Positions 14,423 to 22,160 of a stretch of DNA of 37,879 bases are shown piece by piece; position 1 is the first letter of the stretch, and every line of letters begins with the position of its first letter. A program made the position numbers and the translations under genes. Source of the DNA: Methylobacterium longum (lineage in GTDB: Bacteria > Pseudomonadota > Alphaproteobacteria > Rhizobiales > Beijerinckiaceae); assembly GCF_022179385.1 (NCBI RefSeq), contig NZ_BPQS01000047.1, positions 1 to 37,879 of the forward strand, read 5' to 3'. The notes under the pieces are model-generated. The model did not search any database. It had not been told where the DNA came from and saw only the letters and a program-made list of their open reading frames with translations.

Positions 14423-15318
14423 CGTGTGGAACTCTGGCGCGCGACGGCTCGATCGAGCCAGGGCAGGGTGTAGAAGGCCGGGTTGTGCGCGTAGGCAGCG
14501 TCGATCCGCGCCCGCACGGACGGCGAGGCCTGATAGAGGGCGACGAACCGCGCGATCTCGGGTTCGTCGGTCCGGTCCACGCGGGCCACGAACCGGATGG
14601 CGTAGGCGAGTTCGTCCGCGCCCGAGTAGATCAGCGCGCGGCCGGCGGCATCGCCGCTGCCGGCACTGACGAAGTGCGCCGGGTCGCCTTGGGCGAGATC
14701 GACATCCGCGACTGCCCGAACCAGTTGCGTCCCCTCGACCTCGACGAAGCGCAGGCGCGTCGGATTCGCCGCGACGTCGTCCAGGGTTGCCTTCGCGCCG
14801 ACGCCGTCCCTCAGCGTGATCAGGCCGGCCGCCTGCAGCAGCAGGCCCCGACCCTGGTTCACCGGATCGCTGGCGACCGCGACCTTGGTCCCCTCGGGCA
14901 CGGCGCCGAGGGTTGCGTGCCGCTCCGCGTAGTGCCCGATTCTGGGAAGCAGGCCGAGGCCGACGCTCCGCAGCGGGAAGCCGGTCTCCCGCGTGGGGAT
15001 GTCGAGGAAGGCTTGGTGCTGGAAGTAGTTCACGTCGAGGTCGCCGTTGGCGAGGGCGACGTTGGGCATCGTCCAGTCGGCGAACTCGACCACCTGAACA
15101 TCGAGTCCCTGTCGCTGGGCCTCGGCAGCCGCGACCCGGATGGAATCGGCGAGCGCCCCGGGCGTCACGCCCACCCGCACGCCCGCGAGGGCCGGTACCG
15201 GCATCGTCGCCACCCAGAGAGCGACCGCCACAGCGGAGACACAGCGCCGGAATCGCCCTCGGCGTAAGGTCGTGTCTCTCGGTGGGTGGATGGCGGGCCG
15301 GGAGGACAAGAGGGACAT
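14419..15318 (-). CDS. metQ: MetQ/NlpA-family substrate-binding protein (distal copy)
   Basis: The protein has 299 residues from the ATG at 15318. The frame extends another 38 codons to a GTG at 15432 through a cysteine-rich stretch that does not look like part of the protein. After a long basic N-terminus (MSLLSSRPAIHPPRDTTLRRGRFRR) comes a hydrophobic signal core ending PALA-GVRVGVTPG. The mature part has the same NlpA landmarks as its neighbour: VQVVEFADWTMPNVALANGDLDVNYFQHQAFLD, KVAVASDPVNQGRGLL, DVDLAQGDPAHFV. It is translationally coupled to the second metQ. As first gene of the metQ-metQ-metN-metI run it is downstream of two palindromic elements that may control the operon. Confidence 0.92.
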   Translation of the reverse strand: MSLLSSRPAIHPPRDTTLRRGRFRRCVSAVAVALWVATMPVPALAGVRVGVTPGALADSIRVAAAEAQRQGLDVQVVEFADWTMPNVALANGDLDVNYFQHQAFLDIPTRETGFPLRSVGLGLLPRIGHYAERHATLGAVPEGTKVAVASDPVNQGRGLLLQAAGLITLRDGVGAKATLDDVAANPTRLRFVEVEGTQLVRAVADVDLAQGDPAHFVSAGSGDAAGRALIYSGADELAYAIRFVARVDRTDEPEIARFVALYQASPSVRARIDAAYAHNPAFYTLPWLDRAVARQSSTR

Positions 15319-15462
15319 GGCGCTTCGACCTTTCGGGATCCTGACGGCGGTCTCCCGGCACGCCAGGGCGCACGAGCCGGCCCTCCCGCAGGATGGACGG
15401 CACAGGCGCTTCCGGCTGAGCTTGTCGATCACTGTTTAGATCAAGCAGACCAAGCCGAACAT

Positions 15463-15503
15463 TCTAAATATCTAGATCGAACGATACGAACGACCTCCGT
15501 TCG
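15463..15503. promoter_or_regulatory. Palindromic elements upstream of the metQ operon
   Basis: The 238-base gap between the yeeE pair and the metQ operon is unusually AT-rich around 15460-15490. It contains a near palindrome TCTAAATATCTAGA (15463-15476, 12 of 14 positions symmetric) and an inverted repeat CGAACG-acctc-CGTTCG (15487-15503). Either could be an operator; the second could also form a small hairpin ending the yeeE transcript. No regulator gene lies nearby, so the cognate protein is unknown. No riboswitch is recognised. Confidence 0.4.
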
Positions 15504-15556
15504 AGCCACATTGGAAATCGAAATGCTGCGCGCGACCAGAATCACGCCGGGGCGCT

Positions 15557-16024
15557 TCAACCCCGTGGGACCGGCGGCGGCAGCCCGGTGGGCCCGCGCT
15601 CCACAGCGCGGCGCCCGAAGTCGTGGAGCGCCATCCCGGCGAGCATCGCGGCGACGAAGACGAGGACCGGGGTCGCGCCCGTGGAGAGCGCCGCCACTGC
15701 CGGTCCGGGGCAGAAGCCGGAGAGTCCCCAGCCGATCCCGAACAGGGCCGCCCCGGCGACGAGGGGCGCATCGACCCGGCGCCGGATCGGCAGGTCGAAC
15801 CGGGTCTCCAGCACCGGCCCGGACCGGCGCCGGCACAGGCGATAGCCGAGGCCCGAGATCGTGACGGCGCCGCCGAGGACGAAGATGAGGCTCGAATCCC
15901 AAGCGCCCGCCACGTCGAGGAAGCCGCGCACGCGCGCCGGATCGAGCATCCCCGACAGGGCAAGGCCGAGGCCGAAGACCAGTCCCGCAACCAGCGCCGC
16001 GAGGAGCCGCAGGGCCGTGCTCAC
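15557..16024 (-). CDS. YeeE/YedE (DUF395) sulfur-transport half-protein, second subunit
   Basis: The protein has 155 residues. It starts at a GTG (16024-16022) that overlaps the stop of the upstream gene (GTGA), so the pair is translationally coupled. Four membrane helices are visible: LRLLAALVAGLVFGLGLALSG, SSLIFVLGGAVTISGLGY, VAGAALFGIGWGLSGFCPG and PVLVFVAAMLAGMALHDF. The conserved WGLSGFCPGPAVAAL segment carries the cysteine typical of the second half of YeeE/YedE transporters. Characterised members (TsuA) import thiosulfate through conserved cysteines; the two-protein PmpA/PmpB-like arrangement is common in proteobacteria. A sulfur-compound import role fits the adjacent MetQNI-monooxygenase genes. 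Confidence 0.88.
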   Translation of the reverse strand: MSTALRLLAALVAGLVFGLGLALSGMLDPARVRGFLDVAGAWDSSLIFVLGGAVTISGLGYRLCRRRSGPVLETRFDLPIRRRVDAPLVAGAALFGIGWGLSGFCPGPAVAALSTGATPVLVFVAAMLAGMALHDFGRRAVERGPTGLPPPVPRG

Positions 16025-16431
16025 GCCAGACCCCGGACGGCCGCGACCGTCAGCATGCCGGTGGCCAGAAAGACCAGCACCGCCACGATCGAGCGCGGCG
16101 ACAGGCGGGCGAGGCCGCACACGCCGTGGCCGGAGGTGCAGCCGGAGCCCAGCCGCGTGCCGAAGCCGACCAGCAGGCCGGCCAGCGCCAGGATCGGCAG
16201 ACCGGCCTCGATCCGCATCGGCGGCCAGTGTCCGGCGAGCAGCGCGAAGACCGGCGGCCCGAGGATGAGGCCTAACAGGAAGGCGGCATCGACCCGGCGG
16301 CGCTCGCCCGGACGGCCGATGCCGGCGACGAGCCCGCTGATCCCGGCGATTCGGCCGTTCAGAAGCAGGAACAGCGTGGCCGAGAGGCCGATCAGCACGC
16401 CGCCCGCCAGCGCGGGAAGAAAGATGCCCAT
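16021..16431 (-). CDS. YeeE/YedE (DUF395) sulfur-transport half-protein, first subunit
   Basis: The protein has 136 residues from the ATG at 16431, preceded by GGGGA. The frame is open to 16539 but the extra part is Arg/Pro-rich. Membrane helices are LPALAGGVLIGLSATLFLLLNG, AAFLLGLILGPPVFALLAG, LPILALAGLLVGFG and IVAVLVFLATGMLTV. The diagnostic motif is GFGTRLGSGCTSGHGVCGLA, whose two cysteines match the thiol pair of the TsuA/YeeE substrate path. It pairs with the overlapping downstream half to form a complete transporter, probably for thiosulfate or a related sulfur species; the substrate is inferred from the family. Confidence 0.9.
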   Translation of the reverse strand: MGIFLPALAGGVLIGLSATLFLLLNGRIAGISGLVAGIGRPGERRRVDAAFLLGLILGPPVFALLAGHWPPMRIEAGLPILALAGLLVGFGTRLGSGCTSGHGVCGLARLSPRSIVAVLVFLATGMLTVAAVRGLA

Positions 16432-17214
16432 GGAAATCCCCGGTCGCGACGCGCGCGGCCGCGGCGGCGGCCGGATGGGACGTGGTAGCGCTCCGGAAGG
16501 CGCGCAACAAGCCTTGCCGGGCCGGACCCCTCCTGACATTGTCTCTATTTATCAGTGTCTTAAGGAAGATCGTCCTCGTCCGTGAGCGCGCCGCGAACGA
16601 ACCCTTCCCCTGCACCCTGGCGCCCGGGAACGAGCCTTCCTGCGACGCGGGGGCGCTCCGTCGCAGCCCCTGAAGCGCGGAAGCGATCTGCCCCGGACGA
16701 TGCAGGGCCACGAGGTCGTGTTCGCGCGGCTCGACCTCGCCGACATCCGGGGGATCTGGCGCCATGCCGGCGGCCGGGTGGTGGGCCTGCGTCGACAGGG
16801 CTGCGCGGCCGCCTCCGTGGATGTGAAGTTCGCGGGGTACGACATCCTGGAGTGCGGCCGGCCGGACCTGGTCCGCCGGAGGCACCGAACCGCCTCCGGA
16901 AGGTTCCGCCTCCCGGCGGAAGGTCCGGCGGACGACACGCCAAGTTGCGGCACTCTGTCGGCCGAGACGACAGGGAGTGTCTTCTTTTCTGACACTTTCC
17001 CTGTGCTGCCCCCCGGGGCGGCCGCGATCACGAAAAGTTAGGGTCCCATTGCCGCCCGCGTCGGGCCGGTGCCGGAACTCGGCTGTGTCCGAAACGTCGG
17101 GCCGGTCGCGAGCACCGTGGCCGATCTCCGGCCGGGGTGGACGCGCCTGTCCGGGGGCACGATGGCTCAGGGGAACCGAGAAGTGAGCGGGCGGTCTGCA
17201 CGCTCGGGGGCGCC
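16432..17214. other. 783-base gene-free divergent region
   Basis: This is the longest gene-free stretch, between the minus-strand sulfur operon and the plus-strand phosphoesterase operon. Frames such as 16700-17041 (plus) are open, but they lack a ribosome site and any recognised domain. Composition shifts to AT-rich at 16540-16570, where the palindrome GACA-T-TGTC (16535-16543) lies, probably in the yeeE promoter. A long imperfect stem-loop lies at 16970-17004. Confidence 0.5.
16970..17004. repeat. Imperfect 35-base inverted repeat
   Basis: ACAGGGAGTGTC (16970-16981) and GACACTTTCCCTGT (16991-17004) pair with one two-base bulge around a pyrimidine-rich 9-base loop. The stem is 12 bp. It is not at a gene end and no U-run follows, so an operator or structured leader upstream of the phosphoesterase operon is at least as likely as a terminator. 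Confidence 0.55.
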
Positions 17215-18441
17215 ATGAGGGCTCGTCACGGCATCTTCGCCTTCGCGCATATCGGCGACCTCCACTTGGAGCGCGCGGAGGACCGCCACGCCGACGATCT
17301 GCGCGCCATCCTGGCGGAGGTGGCGGGGCTGCACCGGAGCGGCCTCCTCGACTTCGCCTTCCTGCCCGGCGACCTCGCCGAGGACGGGGAGGCGGCGCAG
17401 TACGCGATCCTGCGCGCCGCGCTCGACCGCCAACCGGACCTGCCGGTCCGCCTGATCGCCGGGGATCACGACCGCCAGCACGGCACGATGACGGATTTCG
17501 ACGCCCTGTTCGCCGCGGTCGCGGGCAGTCCGCGCGGCGGCGGGCACGCGGCGCGGCGCCACGCCCTGCCGCGCCCGCGCGACGCGGCCTCCGTGACGCA
17601 ATCCTACTATGCCGAGACGATCGGGGGCGTGCACTGCCTGTTCCTCGACATGATCAGCGCCGGCTACGGCGAGAAGGGCTTCGGCCTCGACTTCCGGCTC
17701 GGCCCGCGCCAGCTCGCCTGGCTCGAGGACGCGCTCGCGCAGGCCGCCCGGCAGGGCCTGCCCTGCGCGGTCTTCACCCACACCTACCCGGACGATCTCT
17801 GCGTGCCCCACGAGAGGGCGGCGCTGGCCGGCCTGATCCGTCACCACGGCGTGCGTCTCGTGGAGATGGGCCACACCCACTACAACGAACTCGCCCCGGA
17901 CGGGCGCACCCTCTACGCGGCGGCCCGCTCCGTCGGCCAGAACGAGGACGGCTCGGTCGGCTACGCGGTGGCGGCGATCGACGGCGCCGTCACGAGCTGG
18001 CGCTTCAAGCCCCTCGACCGGGCGCTGCCCTTCGTGATGATCACGAGCCCGGCCGACCGGCGTCTCGCCACCGCCCCCCGCGACGCCGCCCTCGACGGCC
18101 AGATCGACGTCCGAGCCCTCGTGCTCACGGACCAGCCGCAGGGCGCGTGGTGCTGCCGCGTCCGCATCGACGGCGGGGCGTCCTGTCCGATGGTGCCCGA
18201 CGGACCCCGGACGGTCCATGCCTGGATCCCGTGGCCGGAGGGCGCGCGCCGGCTCGCCGTCACGGTCACGGACGGCACCGGGAACGCCGATACCGAGGTG
18301 ATCGAGCCGGTGGGCCGGACCTTCGTCCCGCCCCCGGCGCACGAGCGCCCGGGCAGCGACACCTGCCGACTGCCCGCTTGGCCCGAGAAGGGTCTGCGCG
18401 GCGACCAGCTCGGGCCGAACCGCAACGGCCGGCACTGGTAG
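17215..18441 (+). CDS. Calcineurin-like metallophosphoesterase with extra C-terminal domain
   Basis: The protein has 408 residues from the ATG at 17215. Residues about 8-270 carry the dinuclear metal site of the family: Asp15/His17 in HIGDLHLE, Asp53 in LPGDLAEDG, the GNHD position as AGDHD (Asp84-His85-Asp86, Asn replaced by Asp), His in FTHTYPDD, and MGHTHYNEL. The GD-L-x-E/Q-D and following spacing resembles class III cyclic-nucleotide phosphodiesterases such as CpdA. A cNMP substrate is therefore possible, although other phosphoesters cannot be excluded. Residues about 280-408 are a beta-rich extension not seen in CpdA. No signal peptide is present. It heads a same-strand run ending in a class III cyclase, 85 bases before the ArsB-like gene. 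Confidence 0.82.
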   Translation: MRARHGIFAFAHIGDLHLERAEDRHADDLRAILAEVAGLHRSGLLDFAFLPGDLAEDGEAAQYAILRAALDRQPDLPVRLIAGDHDRQHGTMTDFDALFAAVAGSPRGGGHAARRHALPRPRDAASVTQSYYAETIGGVHCLFLDMISAGYGEKGFGLDFRLGPRQLAWLEDALAQAARQGLPCAVFTHTYPDDLCVPHERAALAGLIRHHGVRLVEMGHTHYNELAPDGRTLYAAARSVGQNEDGSVGYAVAAIDGAVTSWRFKPLDRALPFVMITSPADRRLATAPRDAALDGQIDVRALVLTDQPQGAWCCRVRIDGGASCPMVPDGPRTVHAWIPWPEGARRLAVTVTDGTGNADTEVIEPVGRTFVPPPAHERPGSDTCRLPAWPEKGLRGDQLGPNRNGRHW

Positions 18442-18526
18442 ACGCGCCGAGACCACCCCACGACCACCCCCGAACCATCTCACGAACGACCCCGCCGACC
18501 AGACCGACAGAGGACGATTGGACCCG

Positions 18527-19795
18527 ATGGGCGCGCTGACGCTGACCCCCAACCTCGCCACCTGGGCGATCGCCGCGCTCGCGACCCTCGGCGTCATCGT
18601 GCGGCCTTTCTCGTGGCCCGAAGCGATCTGGGCCGTGCTCGGCGCGGGCGCCCTGGTTGCCCTCGGGCTGCTCGCTCCCGCCACAGCCTGGGAGGGCGTG
18701 CTGAAGGGGACCGACGTCTACCTGTTCCTCGTCGGCATGATGCTGATGTCGGAGGTCGCCCGGAAGGAGGGCCTGTTCGACTGGCTCGCCTCGATCGCGG
18801 TGCGCGCCGCCCGGGGCTCGGCCACCCGGCTGTTCACCCTGGTCTATCTGGTCGGCACCGTCGTCACGGTGTTCCTGTCGAACGATGCCTGCGCGGTGGT
18901 GCTGACGCCCGCCGTCTACGCGGCCACCAAGGCCGCCAAGGTGGAGAATCCCCTCCCCTACCTGTTCATCTGCGCCTTCATCGCCAACGCGGCGAGCTTC
19001 GTCCTGCCGATCTCCAACCCGGCCAACCTCGTGGTCTTCGCCGAGCACATGCCGCCGCTGGTGCGCTGGCTCGGCCTGTTCGCCCTGCCCTCCGTGCTGG
19101 CCATCGCCACGACCTACGCGGTGCTGCGCCTGACCCAGGCCGGGACCCTGCGCGGCCAGACGGTCGCCACCGACGTCGAGGCGGTGCCGCTCTCGCGCAC
19201 CGGCCTCGTGGCCGGCTTCGGCATCGTGGCCACCGGCGGCGTGCTGATCGGAGCCTCCGCGCTCGGCCGCGATCTCGGCCTGCCGACCTTCGTGGCCGGG
19301 CTCGCCACCACCGGGGTCGTGCTCCTGCTGAAGCGTGGCGGCCTCGTCGCGGTGGCCAAGGACGTGTCGTGGAGCGTCCTGCCGCTGGTGGCCGGCCTCT
19401 TCGTGCTGGTGGAGGCCCTGGAGAAGACCGGCGTCCTCGCCCTGCTGGCGGACCTCCTCCGGGGCTACGCGCACGCCGCTCCGGAGGCCGCCGCCTGGGG
19501 CGCGGGCGGCCTGATCGCGGTTCTGTGCAACCTCGTCAACAACCTGCCGGCCGGCCTGATCGCGGGCGCCGCCGTGCACGCCGCCGACGTGCCCGAGAAG
19601 GTCGCGGGCGCGATCCTGATCGGCGTCGATCTGGGCCCGAACCTGTCGGTGACCGGCTCGCTGGCCACGATCCTCTGGCTCAACGCCATCCGTCGCGAGG
19701 GCCAGGATGTCGGCGCCTGGACCTTCCTCAAGCTCGGCCTGCTGGTCATGCCGCCGGCCCTCGTGCTGGCGCTCGCCGGCCTGCTCCTCGCCTGA
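18527..19795 (+). CDS. ArsB/NhaD-superfamily anion transporter
   Basis: The protein has 422 residues from the ATG at 18527; a TTG nine bases upstream is closer to the AGAGGA ribosome site and could be the true start. About 11 membrane helices are visible. ArsB-type landmarks are TDVYLFLVGMMLMSEVAR and VFLSNDACAVVLTPAVYA (the first re-entrant half). IANAASFVLPISNPANLVVF and the second-half counterparts CNLVNNLPAGLI and GVDLGPNLSVTGSLATILWL follow. ArsB pumps arsenite out of the cell; the wider ion-transporter superfamily also carries Na+, dicarboxylates and other anions. No arsR or arsC is nearby, so arsenite is not assured. It belongs to the five-gene run with a phosphoesterase and a cyclase. 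Confidence 0.85.
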   Translation: MGALTLTPNLATWAIAALATLGVIVRPFSWPEAIWAVLGAGALVALGLLAPATAWEGVLKGTDVYLFLVGMMLMSEVARKEGLFDWLASIAVRAARGSATRLFTLVYLVGTVVTVFLSNDACAVVLTPAVYAATKAAKVENPLPYLFICAFIANAASFVLPISNPANLVVFAEHMPPLVRWLGLFALPSVLAIATTYAVLRLTQAGTLRGQTVATDVEAVPLSRTGLVAGFGIVATGGVLIGASALGRDLGLPTFVAGLATTGVVLLLKRGGLVAVAKDVSWSVLPLVAGLFVLVEALEKTGVLALLADLLRGYAHAAPEAAAWGAGGLIAVLCNLVNNLPAGLIAGAAVHAADVPEKVAGAILIGVDLGPNLSVTGSLATILWLNAIRREGQDVGAWTFLKLGLLVMPPALVLALAGLLLA

Positions 19796-19825
19796 TCCCC
19801 CTCCCGAGAACCTGAAGGTCCGCGC

Positions 19826-20749
19826 GTGCCCCCTGCCCTCCTCTATCCCTTCATCCTGGTGGCGGGCGCGCTGCAGGCGATCGGCAACGCGATGAACGCG
19901 CAGCTGCGCGGCCGCCTGGTCAACCCATGGCTCGCCGCCACCGTGTCGTTCCTGCCGATCGTCTTCGTGTTCACGACGCTGTTCCTCACCATGCCGACGC
20001 CGCTGCCGAGCCTCGACGGCTTGAGCCGGATGCCCTGGTACGCGCCGCTCGGCGGGGTGGCGGGCGCGGTGGCGGTGTTCGGCGGCCTCGCCTTCATCGA
20101 CAAGGTCGGCGCCGGACCGTTCAACGGCCTGACGCTCACCGCCAACATCCTCACCTCCCTGGCGATGGACGCCCTCGGCCTGTTCGGCCTGCAGGCGGCG
20201 GGCTTCAAGCCGATGCCCTGGCTCGGCGGCCTGCTGATGGCGGTCGGCGTGACCTTCATCGCGCGCTCCGGGGGCAAGAGCGACGGCGGCGAGGGCCACG
20301 CCATGTCCGGCAAGCTGCTCTACCCATTCATCCTCGTGGCCGGCGCCCTGATGGCGATCGGCGTGGTCTGGAACGCGCAGCTGCGGGGCGCCCTGGAGAA
20401 TCCCTGGCTCGCCGCGACGGTGTCGTTCGTGCCCGTCGTATTCGTGTTCGCGCTGGTGTTCCTGCTGCGGCCGACGCCGCTGCCGACCCGGGAGGATCTC
20501 TCGGGCGTCCGCTGGTGGATGCCGTTCGCCGGCATCACCGGCGCGGTGGCGGTGTTCGCCGGGCTGCTCTTCGTCGACAAGGTCGGGGCCGGCGCCTTCA
20601 ACGGCCTGCTGATCACCGCCAACCTCCTGACCTCGGTGGCGCTCGACCATTTCGGCTGGTTCGGCATGAAGCGGGTCAAGGCCGGCCCGCCGCGCCTGAT
20701 CGGCGCCGCCGTGATGGTCGCCGGCATCGTGCTGATCTCGCTGTTCTGA
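19826..20749 (+). CDS. Tandem-duplicated DUF606 (YdcZ-type) DMT transporter
   Basis: The protein has 307 residues and starts at a GTG (19826). It is two DUF606 domains in one chain: residues about 1-150 and 158-307 align with each other closely. Each begins LLYPFILVAGAL, continues through NPWLAATVSF-P-VFVF, then P-PLP, GAVAVFGGL-F-DKVGAG-FNGL and TANILTS. A single DUF606 protein is about 140-150 residues with five helices, and commonly two separate genes make a pair; here they are fused by gene duplication. Members of the drug/metabolite transporter superfamily export or exchange small metabolites; the substrate here is unknown. It lies 30 bases after the ArsB-like gene and 12 bases before the binding-protein gene. 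Confidence 0.88.
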   Translation: MPPALLYPFILVAGALQAIGNAMNAQLRGRLVNPWLAATVSFLPIVFVFTTLFLTMPTPLPSLDGLSRMPWYAPLGGVAGAVAVFGGLAFIDKVGAGPFNGLTLTANILTSLAMDALGLFGLQAAGFKPMPWLGGLLMAVGVTFIARSGGKSDGGEGHAMSGKLLYPFILVAGALMAIGVVWNAQLRGALENPWLAATVSFVPVVFVFALVFLLRPTPLPTREDLSGVRWWMPFAGITGAVAVFAGLLFVDKVGAGAFNGLLITANLLTSVALDHFGWFGMKRVKAGPPRLIGAAVMVAGIVLISLF

Positions 20750-20761
20750 GGGCGCGCGGCC

Positions 20762-22159
20762 ATGTGGGCCCTCCCCGCCTGGCTGCTGCGCCGGGAGATC
20801 CTGCTCCTGGCGGGCGCCGCCCTCCTGGGGGCCGGCGGGGTTGCGGCGTGGATCCTGCTCCAGGCGACGGTGCTCACCGTCGCGGTCGCTCCGCGGGACG
20901 GCACCGAGCCCGGCCTGATCAAGGCCTATGCCGACGCCCTCGACGCCGCCCACGGGAACGTCCGGCTGAACATCCTGTCCTTCGACGACGTGCGCGAGAG
21001 CGCCGCCGCCCTTCAGGACGGCCGGGCCGACCTCGCGGTGGTCCGCCCCGACGTGCTGCTGCCGACGAACGGCCTGACCCTGGCGATCCTGCGCGATCAG
21101 GCGATGGTCATCGCCTCGCCCGCGCAGGCCGGCCCCACGAGTTTCCCGAAACTCGCCGGCAAGCGGCTCGGCATCGCGGCGCACCGGGATGCCGATCTCT
21201 GGCTGCTCCGGAATCTCCTCGGCTATTACGGCCTCACCCTGGAGGAGGCCGCCGGCCCGGCCCGGGCTTCGACGGTCCTGCTGGTCCCGGTCGACCAGGA
21301 GGCGGTGGCGGCCGCGTTCCGCGAGAAGCGGATCGATGCCTTCGTCAGCATCATCGCGCCCTCCGCGCCGAAGGCGCTGGCCCTGGTCTCGGCCGTTCAG
21401 GGCGTCGCCCGCGGCGGCAAGGTGGCGTTCGTCGCCGTGGAGGATGACGGCGCGGTGATCGAGCGCTTCCCGCGGCTGCAGGCGGTGACGATCCCGGGCG
21501 GCCTGTTCGGCGGCCGCCCGAAGCTGCCGGCCGACGACGTGAAGACCGTGGGCGCCTCGTACCGGCTGATGGCGCGGGCCTCCCTGAGCCGCGTGGTGGC
21601 GGCCGACGTGACCCGGCAGCTCTTCGAGACGCGCAGCGCCGCTGCGCAGGTGACCGACGCCGCCGAGTACGTCCAGGCGCCGGCCTACGACACCACCGTG
21701 GCGGCCACCAGCGCCCGCATCCCGATCCATCCGGGTGCCATCGACTATTACGAGCGCGACCAGCACGGCTTCATCGAGCGCTACGGCGACACGCTCTATC
21801 TCCTGGGCGCGCTGGCGGGCGGCCTCGTCTCCGTGCTGGCCTGGATCCGGCAGCGCCTCGCCGGCCTGCGCCGGGAGCGCATCGACGAGATCCTGGATCG
21901 GTTGCTGGAGATCGCCGGGCAGGCCCGGGCGCTGAGGGACCCCGCGGCGATCGCGGGGCTGACCGGCGAGGTGGACGCGCTGGCCATGGACGTGGTCCGC
22001 TACGCCCGGGCGCGGGAGCCGAGCGTGCCGACCCTCTCGGCCGCCTCGGTGGCCATCGAGACGGCCCGGGCGACCATCGCGGATTGCCGGGCGCGGGCGG
22101 ACGCGGCCGGCTCCCGGCTCGGGCGGGCCGTCCGGCTGGACGGCCTGGGCGGGGTCTGA
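20762..22159 (+). CDS. Membrane-anchored TAXI-type solute-binding protein
   Basis: The protein has 465 residues. An N-terminal membrane segment lies at about 11-33 (ILLLAGAALLGAGGVAAWILL). A periplasmic TAXI-family binding domain follows at about 35-330: LTVAVAPRDGTEPGLIKAYADAL, ADLAVVRPDVL, and SFPKLAGKRLGIAAHRDADLWLLRNLL. A second membrane helix at about 342-365 (YLLGALAGGLVSVLAWI) leads to a cytoplasmic helical tail of about 100 residues. TAXI proteins normally serve TRAP transporters, but no TRAP permease is encoded here, and two-helix anchoring is unusual for a delivery protein. Its stop is one base before the cyclase start, so a sensory role feeding the cyclase is an attractive inference. 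Confidence 0.8.
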   Translation: MWALPAWLLRREILLLAGAALLGAGGVAAWILLQATVLTVAVAPRDGTEPGLIKAYADALDAAHGNVRLNILSFDDVRESAAALQDGRADLAVVRPDVLLPTNGLTLAILRDQAMVIASPAQAGPTSFPKLAGKRLGIAAHRDADLWLLRNLLGYYGLTLEEAAGPARASTVLLVPVDQEAVAAAFREKRIDAFVSIIAPSAPKALALVSAVQGVARGGKVAFVAVEDDGAVIERFPRLQAVTIPGGLFGGRPKLPADDVKTVGASYRLMARASLSRVVAADVTRQLFETRSAAAQVTDAAEYVQAPAYDTTVAATSARIPIHPGAIDYYERDQHGFIERYGDTLYLLGALAGGLVSVLAWIRQRLAGLRRERIDEILDRLLEIAGQARALRDPAAIAGLTGEVDALAMDVVRYARAREPSVPTLSAASVAIETARATIADCRARADAAGSRLGRAVRLDGLGGV

Positions 22160-22160
22160 C

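Noticed and set aside
15319..15432. Possible SAM-type riboswitch before the metQ operon
   Set aside because: I looked for SAM-II and related conserved cores and found none; only a cysteine-rich frame and weak hairpins are present.
16700..17041. A 113-codon plus-strand frame in the longest intergenic region
   Set aside because: No ribosome site, the end runs through the bulged hairpin, and the sequence matches no family I know.
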